From NCBI GenBank assembly GCA_951213105.1, contig OX578145.1:10899610-10963609 (forward strand): a DNA stretch of 64,000 nt, in the 5' to 3' direction. The translations under genes and the position numbers were made by a program. The notes beneath the pieces were generated by a model. It made no database searches, was not told where the DNA came from, and worked only from the letters and a program-made list of their open reading frames with translations. The stretch is from Amaurobius ferox (lineage: Eukaryota; Arthropoda; Arachnida; Araneae; Amaurobiidae). Below are positions 1 to 8,077 of this stretch, piece by piece. How positions within the stretch are numbered: the stretch's first letter is position 1; every line of letters begins with the position of its first letter.

Positions 1-313
1 TGGCGCAAAGCAGCACACTCTCCTAAAGTAACATACAAGATTCATATGAAAAAATAAGGGAAATGACCAAATCAAGGCATAAAATGGTAGAGGGGGATGG
101 CGACCCCTCTTTCCCGTTTAAAAGACTGCCAAGTCAAAACGTCAAGTCAAAAGACGTCAAGTCAAAAACACTCGAAAAAGTGCAGAGTAAACAAATAGGA
201 ATCAACCAGGATTGCAAGGGAAGGAAAAAAATGGAAATGCAGCAAATGCCAGAGTGCCTTATATATAAAAGCAGTTTACGCATGCGTAATACGTTATTTT
301 TACTTTCATCGTT
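1..313. other. Non-coding flank downstream of the Penelope-like RT
   Basis: No gene or recognisable repeat. It contains a short direct repeat of GTCAAGTCAAAA type (about 130-175). As it lies 3' of the reverse-transcriptase stop on the minus strand it may include that element's 3' end, but I see no tail or target-site duplication that would fix a boundary. Confidence 0.4.
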
Positions 314-1196
314 CTATACCTCTGCCATATCCTTTAAGTAAGCATTTTCTCCCTTTTTTGTATTAAATAGGGAATTATAATAACATGTCAGGAAGCCAAT
401 TGGATAATTCCGTTTTATTGCCTCCTTCATAATATTCCTATTATGCATGATGCAATCTGACTTGAAAGTATTAATGCGTTGATTTCGTTTGAGGTGACCT
501 ATGACGACATTTCTGAAGATGTGTTTGGTCAAATTGGAACTCCAATCTATAATATGATTGATTTCCATATTGAAATTGTTTCTCTTGTCATATAAGACGG
601 TATAAGTACCATATCTACTGTCATGTTTTAGTGTGATATCTAGAAAATCAACACTATCATCCTCCTTACTTTTATTCTCAATCAATTCCAGTTCTTTTGG
701 ATAAAAAGTAAAATCAAATTGGGGTGTATTCTTATATTGCCCAACAAGGACATCGTCAACATAACGAAAGTATGGCATTTCATGTAGTATATGAGTGCCA
801 TTTTCAAATTTACTCAAGTATAGATCGGCGAGCAGGGATGAACAACCCCCTCCCATGGGAATACCCTTAACCTGTTGAAAATAGCTGGTGCCATCAAATA
901 AGATATTTTCAAATAACACAATGCGAATCAAGTCCTTGTATTTTCTGAAGGTAATATGCTCTTTTAAGTCATATATTTCATGTAGTTCCTTCAAAATTTC
1001 ATATAGATTTTCCAGATTGATGTTGTTGAATAAATCACGGAAATCGTAACTTTTGAAACGTATATCCTTGTTATAAAATGGAAGTCGGTTGATGACATCG
1101 TGACTATTATTTATCATTACTGTTCCTTGTTTCTTGAGTATAATCAGAACATTTTTAAGTATAGTTAAAAGTTTTTCATTTGCAATTGTCAAATAG
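314..1196 (-). pseudogene. 5'-truncated Penelope-like element reverse transcriptase
   Basis: Open minus-strand frame of about 294 codons ending in a stop at 314. Seen in order: a motif-A-like YDFRDLF, a motif B reading KGIPMGGGCSS, the catalytic YVDD box and an LDITL block. This order and the GIPMG form of motif B resemble Penelope-like reverse transcriptases rather than LINE or LTR enzymes. The N-terminal fingers and any GIY-YIG endonuclease are missing, so the copy is 5'-truncated and the stop follows soon after the thumb region. The frame continues upstream without a stop through the palindrome at 1197-1255 and a family A fragment, but that extension is not part of the enzyme and begins at TTG, not ATG. 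There are no internal stops in the RT part, so the copy is fairly young. It could alternatively belong to another PLE-related RT group. Confidence 0.7.
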
Positions 1197-1255
1197 GATC
1201 CACATCCCACTGTCACCGGCCGGACTAACCGGCCGGTGACAGTGGGATGTGGATC
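1197..1255. repeat. Perfect 27-bp palindrome with 5-nt loop
   Basis: Two exactly complementary 27-nt arms (1197-1223 and 1229-1255) around the loop ACTAA. The arms are GC-rich, unlike the AT-rich surroundings. The palindrome lies exactly between the Penelope-like RT fragment and a broken family A repeat. Confidence 0.95.
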
Positions 1256-1380
1256 GCTAAAAATGGTTTTTTCGTATTCTAGAGGTCTCGAAACGTGTAG
1301 ATCCGTCGAAAACTCGAGTTGCGATTTTCGGCATGATTCCAATACTTTCCCTATACATTACCATGTATTGCAGGGAAAGT
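1256..1380 (-). mobile_element. Family A (Helentron-like) 5' end fragment
   Basis: Minus-strand copy of the first ~125 bp of family A: terminal hairpin with ACTTTCCCTGCA arm, then the block around TATTGGAATCATGCC and the CGACGGATCTACACG segment. It breaks off at TTTTTAGCG, just before the GT/CTGT microsatellite, where the palindrome and RT fragment begin. Confidence 0.85.
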
Positions 1381-2003
1381 AAAAATTATAATTTTTAGCT
1401 ATCGCGACATTCTTGGTCATAGGCAACTCAAAACAAAACCGTTGCTCGTACAAGAATTGTATTTGGACATAACAGAATTTTAAGAAACAATAGAACATAG
1501 AAATGACATATATAAGAATGCAAACGGATTGTTACATCAAAATTGTCAAAAATAAATTTAAATGAATTGAATGTGATCATTTTTGTATACGTCATTTCAT
1601 GGTGTAACTTAAAAAGATTTTTTATAATATTTTATATTATTTTAATTTCAACGTATAAATAACATCTCAGAATCTGTTCAGTGGAATTTCAGCATTACAC
1701 AATGAACAAAAGCGCATGAGGACATAACTTTTGTAATGTTTTTATGGCTGAATCTCTGATAATTGTAACTTTTTAGGTTCCAAAAGCATTTTTTTTTAAC
1801 TTTGTAATTTTTAGAACCGTTTGCTTCGAATAAGTTCTTGGAAAGGTTTCTTTAGATTTCTAATGTATAACAGAGCTGTTTAACATGATTAATGGAATTC
1901 AAATGTATATCCATTACGTTTACGTGTCAGAAATGATAATGTCCGAAATGATATATGAACGTTTTTTTGTTTCGAACGAAAATCGAAACTAACATTGGGA
2001 AAC
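1381..2003. other. AT-rich DNA without recognised feature
   Basis: No open frame of note and no match to the other repeat families in this window. 2095-2499, beyond the short insertion, is similar. Confidence 0.5.
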
Positions 2004-2018
2004 AAAGTATGCACTGTG

Positions 2019-2079
2019 GAAACCCCAGGCCGTCCGACTCATCCAGAGGACTTGAGTAACTATTTGGACGACCGGGAAG
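2019..2079 (-). mobile_element. 61-bp tail-only retroposon
   Basis: A 61-bp insertion flanked by a perfect 15-bp direct repeat AAAGTATGCACTGTG (2004-2018 and 2080-2094). On the minus strand it carries only the terminal hairpin of the LINE/SINE 3' tail seen at 4146-4217: arms GTCGTCC and GGACGGC and a CTGGG block after it. The target-site duplication shows it moved as a unit by target-primed reverse transcription. Confidence 0.85.
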
Positions 2080-2499
2080 AAAGTATGCACTGTGTATAAC
2101 TCGCGTGTATGTGTTATAGAAGACATGAAAATGTTAAATTTAAATTTATATTAATAGTAGGTGTATAAAAATGACAGATAATTAAAAACTCATAAGAAAT
2201 GAGAAATGAAATTGTGTTTCTCACATGTTAATAGCAGAGTTCCAAAACTTCAAACAGATGTGTATCAGAACTTTATTTAAATAGTGTAATTCAACTGATT
2301 GAAAATCTCTGCTGCCGCTATCTAGGGGAGGAAAAGGACGATATTTCGTACATCATAATGACACCGATTCACAGGGATAAATATATATCAGCCATTTCGC
2401 AAAATAATATCGTTAAAATGGTTATAAATAAGGCTTTTCTATGAGTTAAAATCGCAATGTCGCAAGCTTAACTTATAATTTCTCCTTATTTATGTTTTT

Positions 2500-3292
2500 A
2501 CTTTCCCTGCAATACATGGTAGGGAAAGTATTGGAATCATGCCGAAAATCGCACCTCGAGTTTTCGACGGATCATTTTGAAACCTCTAGAATACGAAAAA
2601 CTATTTTTAGCGTGACGTCTCTGTGTGTGTGTCTGTCTGTCTGTGTGTTTGTGTATCTGCATGTCTGTATGTGCAATGTATGTATCCACTCTAACTCAAA
2701 AACTAATAGATCGTATTTCATAAAATTTGGTAAGTATGCCACTTGGATGTGACCCTGGTGGTGATTAGTTTTTGGTGCGATTTGGAAAAACCCGCCTTTG
2801 TTTGCGAAGCGGCCCGTAAAAATTTCATGTATCCACTCTAGCTAAAATACTAATTGACCCAATTTCACAAAATTTGGTAGATAAGTCACTTGTGATGCTG
2901 ATTAGATTTTGGTACGATTCGGAAAAGAACAACTTGCCATTTTTTACGAAATGACCCCCCAAAATCGCCAAAATTAAAAAAAAAAAAAAAGACTACGTAT
3001 GCTCAAATGCATCCATTAAATTCTTATTTTATACGCAATTTTTAACGAGGAAAAGAATATAGCCAACTCCATTACTTCATAACTAATCGTTCTCAAGATA
3101 TTTGAGATTTCTTGCATTTTTGTTACGCCGCTTTCGGAAAAATATCCAATTACCAAATAAAAACAAAAATTGAATTAAAAAGTCAAATTTAGTGTCATTT
3201 TGTACAATTAAACGCAATCTAATGAATCATTAAAGAAATAAAGAAAAAAAAATGAATGAGTCTGCAGAGAAAGTCATGTGTTGCCCACATTA
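2500..3292 (+). mobile_element. Family A element (Helentron-like, non-autonomous)
   Basis: Starts with a hairpin ACTTTCCCTGCA...AGGGAAAGT and the TATTGGAATCATGCC block, then GTCTGTCTGT microsatellite (2625-2645), two copies of an AAAATTTGGTA-containing block (about 2715 and 2870), and ends with TGCAGAGAAAGT (the inverse of the 5' arm) plus a stem-loop with arms ATGTG/CACAT. No coding capacity. Architecture matches Helentron-associated elements such as DINE-1 (family knowledge); assignment is inference. Confidence 0.75.
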
Positions 3293-3750
3293 TGGTTTTT
3301 ACTGATGTAATTAGGAGATGAAAAATTAAACTCTTCACTGGGGGACAGTGACATACTAAATTAAAAATTTGAATTTTTATGAAGTCCAAACTATATTTAA
3401 TACTAGTGAGTACGGTATATTTAATACTAGACAGTAAAAACTCACAGGGAAATATTTATTCAATGAAAGACAATAAATAAATGTAAAAGATTTTTAAGTT
3501 TGACTTTTTATGTTAAAGAAAAAATAATATTTTTGTTTACATTGTATACAGTATTATTTACCTTAGTAAAATGACTCAAACTGATGTCATTCAATCGGTT
3601 TTGATATTCTCTTCCTCAAGCGAAAGGAGAACAATGGCACAAACGCGAAGTGTCGGTTAGGTCTAACTGCACACTTATGGAGAATCTTCGGCGAATAAAT
3701 GGAACGTTTACTTCGGTTTAAGATTTAATGAATCAGCTAAAAGTTGCAAA
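3293..3750. other. AT-rich flank, nothing recognised
   Basis: No gene seen. The right edge (3751-3762, GACAAAATGTGT) is the outermost copy of the target site used by the retrotransposon cluster that follows. Confidence 0.5.
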
Positions 3751-3762
3751 GACAAAATGTGT

Positions 3763-3832
3763 CGAAAACCCAGACCACTCAACTGACCCGAGGGTTTACA
3801 GCAGCTGTTTGAGTGGCCGGGAACAAGAACGG
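3763..3832 (-). mobile_element. 70-bp tail-only retroposon with altered hairpin
   Basis: Bounded by GACAAAATGTGT (3751-3762) and GACAAAATAGTGT (3833-3845). In sense (minus) orientation it shows the CCCGG start and CTGGGTTTTC end of the SINE/LINE tail, but the hairpin arms are CCACTCAA and TTGAGTGG instead of ACCGTCC and GGACGGT, so complementarity is kept although the bases differ. Confidence 0.75.
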
Positions 3833-3844
3833 GACAAAATAGTG

Positions 3845-4132
3845 TTGTTGTTGTTGAAACCCAGACCGTCCGACCTACCAGAAAGGTGTAAGGTAACTGT
3901 TTGGACGGTCGGGAAGTGCCACCCAATTTAGACCGGAACCCAGTGGTGGAGGCATCCACAGGGACCGTACCCTCCTTCCCCTACCACCAACCTCTCGGAA
4001 GGACTTTCGGACCCACATGTTTAACGTGATCGTACTCCGCATGAACACGGCGGCAGTTTTGGCAGTGGCTGGAATCGAACCCGGGCCTACCGAGTGCAAC
4101 TCCAGCGCGCTAACCAATGGGCTGCCGCGCCC
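3845..4132 (-). mobile_element. tRNA-derived SINE (SINE-T)
   Basis: Minus-strand SINE of 288 bp. The tRNA-like head has A box TGGTTAGCGCG and B box GGGTTCGATTCC; a body rich in GGTGGTAGGGGAAGGAGGG follows, then a 72-bp tail with a hairpin and a (CAA)n end. Flanked by GGACAAAATAGTG on both sides (3832-3844 and 4133-4145). The head is expected to recruit RNA polymerase III; the tail is identical to that of the adjacent LINE, its probable source of reverse transcriptase. Full length, young looking. Confidence 0.9.
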
Positions 4133-4145
4133 GGACAAAATAGTG

Positions 4146-4217
4146 TTGTTGTTGTTGAAACCCAGACCGTCCGACCTACCAGAAAGGTGTAAGGTAACTG
4201 TTTGGACGGTCGGGAAG
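4146..4217 (-). promoter_or_regulatory. LINE 3' tail: hairpin plus (CAA)n, shared with SINE
   Basis: The last 72 bp of the LINE. Sense strand: CCCGACCGTCC arm, loop, GGACGGTCTGGG arm, then TTT and (CAA)4. It is base-for-base identical to 3845-3916 in the neighbouring SINE and absent from the rest of the two elements. In LINE/SINE pairs such shared 3' ends are the recognition site of the LINE reverse transcriptase (established for other pairs); that role here is inferred. Confidence 0.8.
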
Positions 4218-4439
4218 CGTATTAATCTGTGTGTAAAACCCTACACAACAAACAATCCTTACACAATACAATGGTCATCACACACAACTAACATCCGACA
4301 GACTGACATACTTAAAATCAAGTAATGCACAAGAAATTCAAAGAGTCTTACACCAAAGGGGGAGAACCCAGGAGCAAAAACAGGATTAAGAAATTCATAG
4401 ATCACCAAAAATTAAGAGCAGAGAATACTCACAGAAGTG

Positions 4440-7400
4440 TCACTTAACAGAATTTGAAATCTCTCTCGCAGTTTGAATACAGTCCTTCAGTTTGTTTATT
4501 AATACTTTATTTCTGCGGACACCGGAAAACCAAGCTGCAGAGTGGGCAGGGGAAGGTTTGACGAGGTGGAATTTTTTAGAAAAGGGACAGGAAAAAACAT
4601 AGTGATCAGCGTCACCAAAAGCATTACAGGGACAGTTAGAAGAGGTTTTGTGCTTAAAGAAAATGAGGTAATCAAGGAACGGGCCGTGACCGGTAATAAA
4701 ATAAACAAGAAATCTGTTACAAATAAGAAGAGAAGGGTCAACCAAAGGGAGGAAAGAAAGAATACGGGCCGGGTCGTGATTACGGGGAGAGATATAGTCG
4801 TTTAAGTAAGTTTGCCACAGATTATTTAGGAATATTTTACAATGACGAGTGAGAAGAGAATAAGGGAAAGGGACCGTAAAAGGGGAACCAGAAAGGGAGG
4901 CAGCTTTGGCATGAGAGTCAGCAACTTCGTTTCCCAGTATTCCAGCATGGGCTTTAACCCATTGAATGTTAATTAATTTAGATGCCGAAAGGGCCAAGAG
5001 TTTAATATCACATAAGTATTTGGATCTATTTTTAACAGATTTTAGAGCCAGAATGGAGGACAAACTGTCCGAAAAAATATTGACCTTTGTATTGTTGTCC
5101 AACGCCCATTGAATAGCGACTTTAATGGCAGAGATTTCCGCTTGAAAGACCGTGTTTCCATGAGAGAGCTTAAAAGAGAACGATTCGACCAGGTCATCTT
5201 TTTTAAAAATGCAAACTGCAAATCCAATATTTTCGTCAGTTTTAGAGCCATCTGTGTAGATATTAAAAGGGGAGAATGAATCAGGGTCAAAGGAGGGAAG
5301 ATTAACAATACGATGCGAGGGAGGGAGACTGGAAAAGGGAACGTTTGTATCAAAGCTGGAAGGGTCAGGAAGGGACGGGGATGAAAAAAGGTCAGTTTTA
5401 AGGCGCCAGAAATGAAATTTTTTGTAAAGGGTCTGTATAACAAATTGAACAGGGGGGATACCAGTAATTGAGTATAGAGAAATGCTCGAAGTTGTTCTAA
5501 AACCGGAAGAAATCTTCAAAAGGAAAATCCTTTGGAGAGAAATGAGACGTGAAGTTTGATCCCCCGTAAGACATTTACCCCATATTCCTGAGCTGAAAGT
5601 GATAATTTTTTCTATAACTGTAAGGTACCAGATTTTAAGGAAAGACCTGTTAACCCCCCAATTTTTACCCGCGATTTTCCCGAAAGTAGAAGAGAGCTTG
5701 AAGCATTTCTCTTTAAGATAAAATACATGAGGACTCCAGGTTAAGTTGTCATCTATTATAATTCCGAGATATTTAAGATGGCGGGTAATTTTAAGGGGTT
5801 TGTTTAACATTTTAAATCTTGGGTTTTGTTTTCTCTTGGAACGAGTTTTATTGAAGATAATACATTGTGATTTTTCGGGTGAAGGAGAAAGTTGAAGGGA
5901 GGACAAGGAGGATTGAAGGGAGTCCAGGAGGGAATTGGTTCGGAGTGTAAGTTGTGAGAGGGAATCACCAAATGTCACCACTGCAAGATCATCTGCAAAG
6001 GCCTGAAGATAGAAAAGGTCATTATTAAGGAGGAGAACTCGGTTGAAGTAAATGTTCCACAGGATAGGTGACAAGACCGAACCCTGTGGAGCACCGAAGG
6101 AAATGACTTTAGAGGAGGAATGGATATCGTTTGAAAAGGTAATGGACCGTGAACTGAGGTAAGAAAATATAAAAACTTGAAATTCGACGGGAAGATGAAT
6201 GCTTTCCAGTGATGAAGGAAGGATATGCCAATTAAGGGAGTCGAAGGCTCCACAGATGTCCACAGTGGTGAGTGAAACAAAATGACCTGGTCTAAAGTCT
6301 CTAATAGAGGAGACAAGTTTGTGAGTAGCATCTTCGCAACTGACCATTTCCCGAAAACCGAATTGGAGCTGATGAAGGGCGTCATTGGTTTTAATCCAAA
6401 AATTAAGTTTATTAGCAAATAATTTTTCGAGTATTTTTCCGAAAGTAGGTAAAAGACAAATGGGACGGTAGGAGGAGCAAAGGGCAGGATCTTTACCAGG
6501 TTTATTAAGAAATAGAATTTTAGCGTTTCGAAGACAAGCGGGGAAGTAGCAATATTTAAAACATAGGTTAGCAATTTTTGAAAAGATGAAGGGGAATGAA
6601 GTAAAAAGTGATTTCCAGATTTTAAAATCAATAGAGTCGAGACCAGGGGCTTTACCGTTTGGGAGATTGTTAATAACCAATGAAAGCTCTTCATCAGAGA
6701 CCGAGCCCAACCCATCAGAAGGAGGTGAAAAACAAGGAAAGCTGGTAAATGTGGGATCATCTTTGAAACAGTGGTCCAAAAGACGTTGAATTTTTGTTTT
6801 ATAGTCTAAGTTAATATCATCAGAGAAATGCAAATTAATATGATTAAATTTGTTTTGTTTCTGAAAAGCAAATTTGAATAGTGTGCCGAATTTAGAAGAA
6901 CAGTTAGTACAAAATTTACGCCAGGATTCCGTTTTAGATTTATTAATTAATTTTTTGTATTTGGCACGATTTAATTTATATTTAATCTTTGCCTCTGTAA
7001 TAGTTTCTGAAGAGGCGGAGTTTCTCTCGAGTGATTTTATTCGTTTGCCGAGGGCTGTTACGAAGTTTCGGAATTTTGCTAAATTAGGATTCCACCATTT
7101 AAAGCCAGAGCGAGTAGAAGTTTTCTTTTTCCTGATAAATTTGAAAGCACATGATTGGGTGGTATCAATGAAGGATTTTACGAAGTTGTTAAGGGAGGTG
7201 GAATCAGAAATTTGATCAAGGGAGCGGGAAAGGGAAGGAATATGAGATCTGAAATTAAATAGAAATTTACCTAAACTATAGTTCGTTTTAAAGAAAAAGG
7301 AGTTGTCTGAAGGAGGATCAAGTCCAAGGGTTAATTTTATGTATTTGTGGTCACTGAATGTATCACAGGAGAGAATCTCCCATTTTTGAATAAGATCATA

Positions 7401-7964
7401 AAGTCCAAAAGAGACAAGAGTTAAGTCGGGGAATCCTTTACCTGAGTGGGAGACGAATGTTGGACCAAGTGAAGGATCATTTACCACAATTAAGTTATTA
7501 TTCATACAGAAGTCAATCACACTGTATCCCCGGTGATCTATGAAGGAGTAACCCCACATCAGGGCCCTGGCATTAAAATCTCCAAGTATCAATGATTCTG
7601 TTGCAAAAAAATTCAGATTTGAGAGTTCGTTTAAAATATCTATGATAGGATCATGGGGGGGACAGTAAATAGAAATCAAGTTAAGGGATTTATTATTTGG
7701 AAGAAAAATTTCAACCACCACAAATGAGTTGGATTGAAATTTAAGGGAGACGGGAAAAGACGAGTTTAGGATTAAAAGGGAAGCTTTATTGGACAATGAA
7801 TTAAATTGTTTAATTCCGAGAGGAGGGCGAAGTACCGACCCCTCGGAAAGGAAAGGTTCTTGTAAGCTTATAATGTCCAAGGATTTCTCAACTGCAAACT
7901 GAAGAACATTATTGTGTGCAGAAAGCGAATGATTAGTATTTGTTTGTAGAATTTTCAGAACCAT
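4440..7964 (-). CDS. LINE ORF2: AP endonuclease / reverse transcriptase / RNase H
   Basis: 1,174 residues from the ATG at 7964; the frame stays open 14 codons further upstream but from TTG, so I take the ATG. Endonuclease, residues 1-~230: E36 in SLQEPFL, Y100, GDFNA at 128-132, SDH at 204-206. Reverse transcriptase ~425-750: NGKAPGLD, motif A with D569, APQGSVLSP (motif B, 625-633), FADD at 656-659 and KYLGI. RNase H ~900-1020: YTDGS with D905, E943, D966 and GNEVAD with D1016, so all four catalytic acids are present. The C-terminus carries C1111-x-C1113...H1121-x4-C1126, a knuckle common in I/Jockey/CR1-type elements. The enzyme nicks target DNA and copies the element RNA by target-primed reverse transcription; RNase H would remove the RNA strand. 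No stops or frameshifts: an apparently functional gene. Confidence 0.96.
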   Translation of the reverse strand: MVLKILQTNTNHSLSAHNNVLQFAVEKSLDIISLQEPFLSEGSVLRPPLGIKQFNSLSNKASLLILNSSFPVSLKFQSNSFVVVEIFLPNNKSLNLISIYCPPHDPIIDILNELSNLNFFATESLILGDFNARALMWGYSFIDHRGYSVIDFCMNNNLIVVNDPSLGPTFVSHSGKGFPDLTLVSFGLYDLIQKWEILSCDTFSDHKYIKLTLGLDPPSDNSFFFKTNYSLGKFLFNFRSHIPSLSRSLDQISDSTSLNNFVKSFIDTTQSCAFKFIRKKKTSTRSGFKWWNPNLAKFRNFVTALGKRIKSLERNSASSETITEAKIKYKLNRAKYKKLINKSKTESWRKFCTNCSSKFGTLFKFAFQKQNKFNHINLHFSDDINLDYKTKIQRLLDHCFKDDPTFTSFPCFSPPSDGLGSVSDEELSLVINNLPNGKAPGLDSIDFKIWKSLFTSFPFIFSKIANLCFKYCYFPACLRNAKILFLNKPGKDPALCSSYRPICLLPTFGKILEKLFANKLNFWIKTNDALHQLQFGFREMVSCEDATHKLVSSIRDFRPGHFVSLTTVDICGAFDSLNWHILPSSLESIHLPVEFQVFIFSYLSSRSITFSNDIHSSSKVISFGAPQGSVLSPILWNIYFNRVLLLNNDLFYLQAFADDLAVVTFGDSLSQLTLRTNSLLDSLQSSLSSLQLSPSPEKSQCIIFNKTRSKRKQNPRFKMLNKPLKITRHLKYLGIIIDDNLTWSPHVFYLKEKCFKLSSTFGKIAGKNWGVNRSFLKIWYLTVIEKIITFSSGIWGKCLTGDQTSRLISLQRIFLLKISSGFRTTSSISLYSITGIPPVQFVIQTLYKKFHFWRLKTDLFSSPSLPDPSSFDTNVPFSSLPPSHRIVNLPSFDPDSFSPFNIYTDGSKTDENIGFAVCIFKKDDLVESFSFKLSHGNTVFQAEISAIKVAIQWALDNNTKVNIFSDSLSSILALKSVKNRSKYLCDIKLLALSASKLINIQWVKAHAGILGNEVADSHAKAASLSGSPFTVPFPYSLLTRHCKIFLNNLWQTYLNDYISPRNHDPARILSFLPLVDPSLLICNRFLVYFITGHGPFLDYLIFFKHKTSSNCPCNAFGDADHYVFSCPFSKKFHLVKPSPAHSAAWFSGVRRNKVLINKLKDCIQTAREISNSVK

Positions 7965-8077
7965 CGCGGGAGGATCAATGCCCGGGAGCAGAAGTGGGGA
8001 AAGCAAGGATAAAAATAAACAGATATATAATATACAATAACAATTTAATATTTACAATATTTACCATAATGGTGAGT

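Noticed and set aside
4499..7215. Open frames overlapping LINE ORF2 on both strands (for example 5975-6760 minus and 6874-7215 plus)
   Set aside because: They lie in other frames of the well-supported ORF2 and show no domain; they are shadows.
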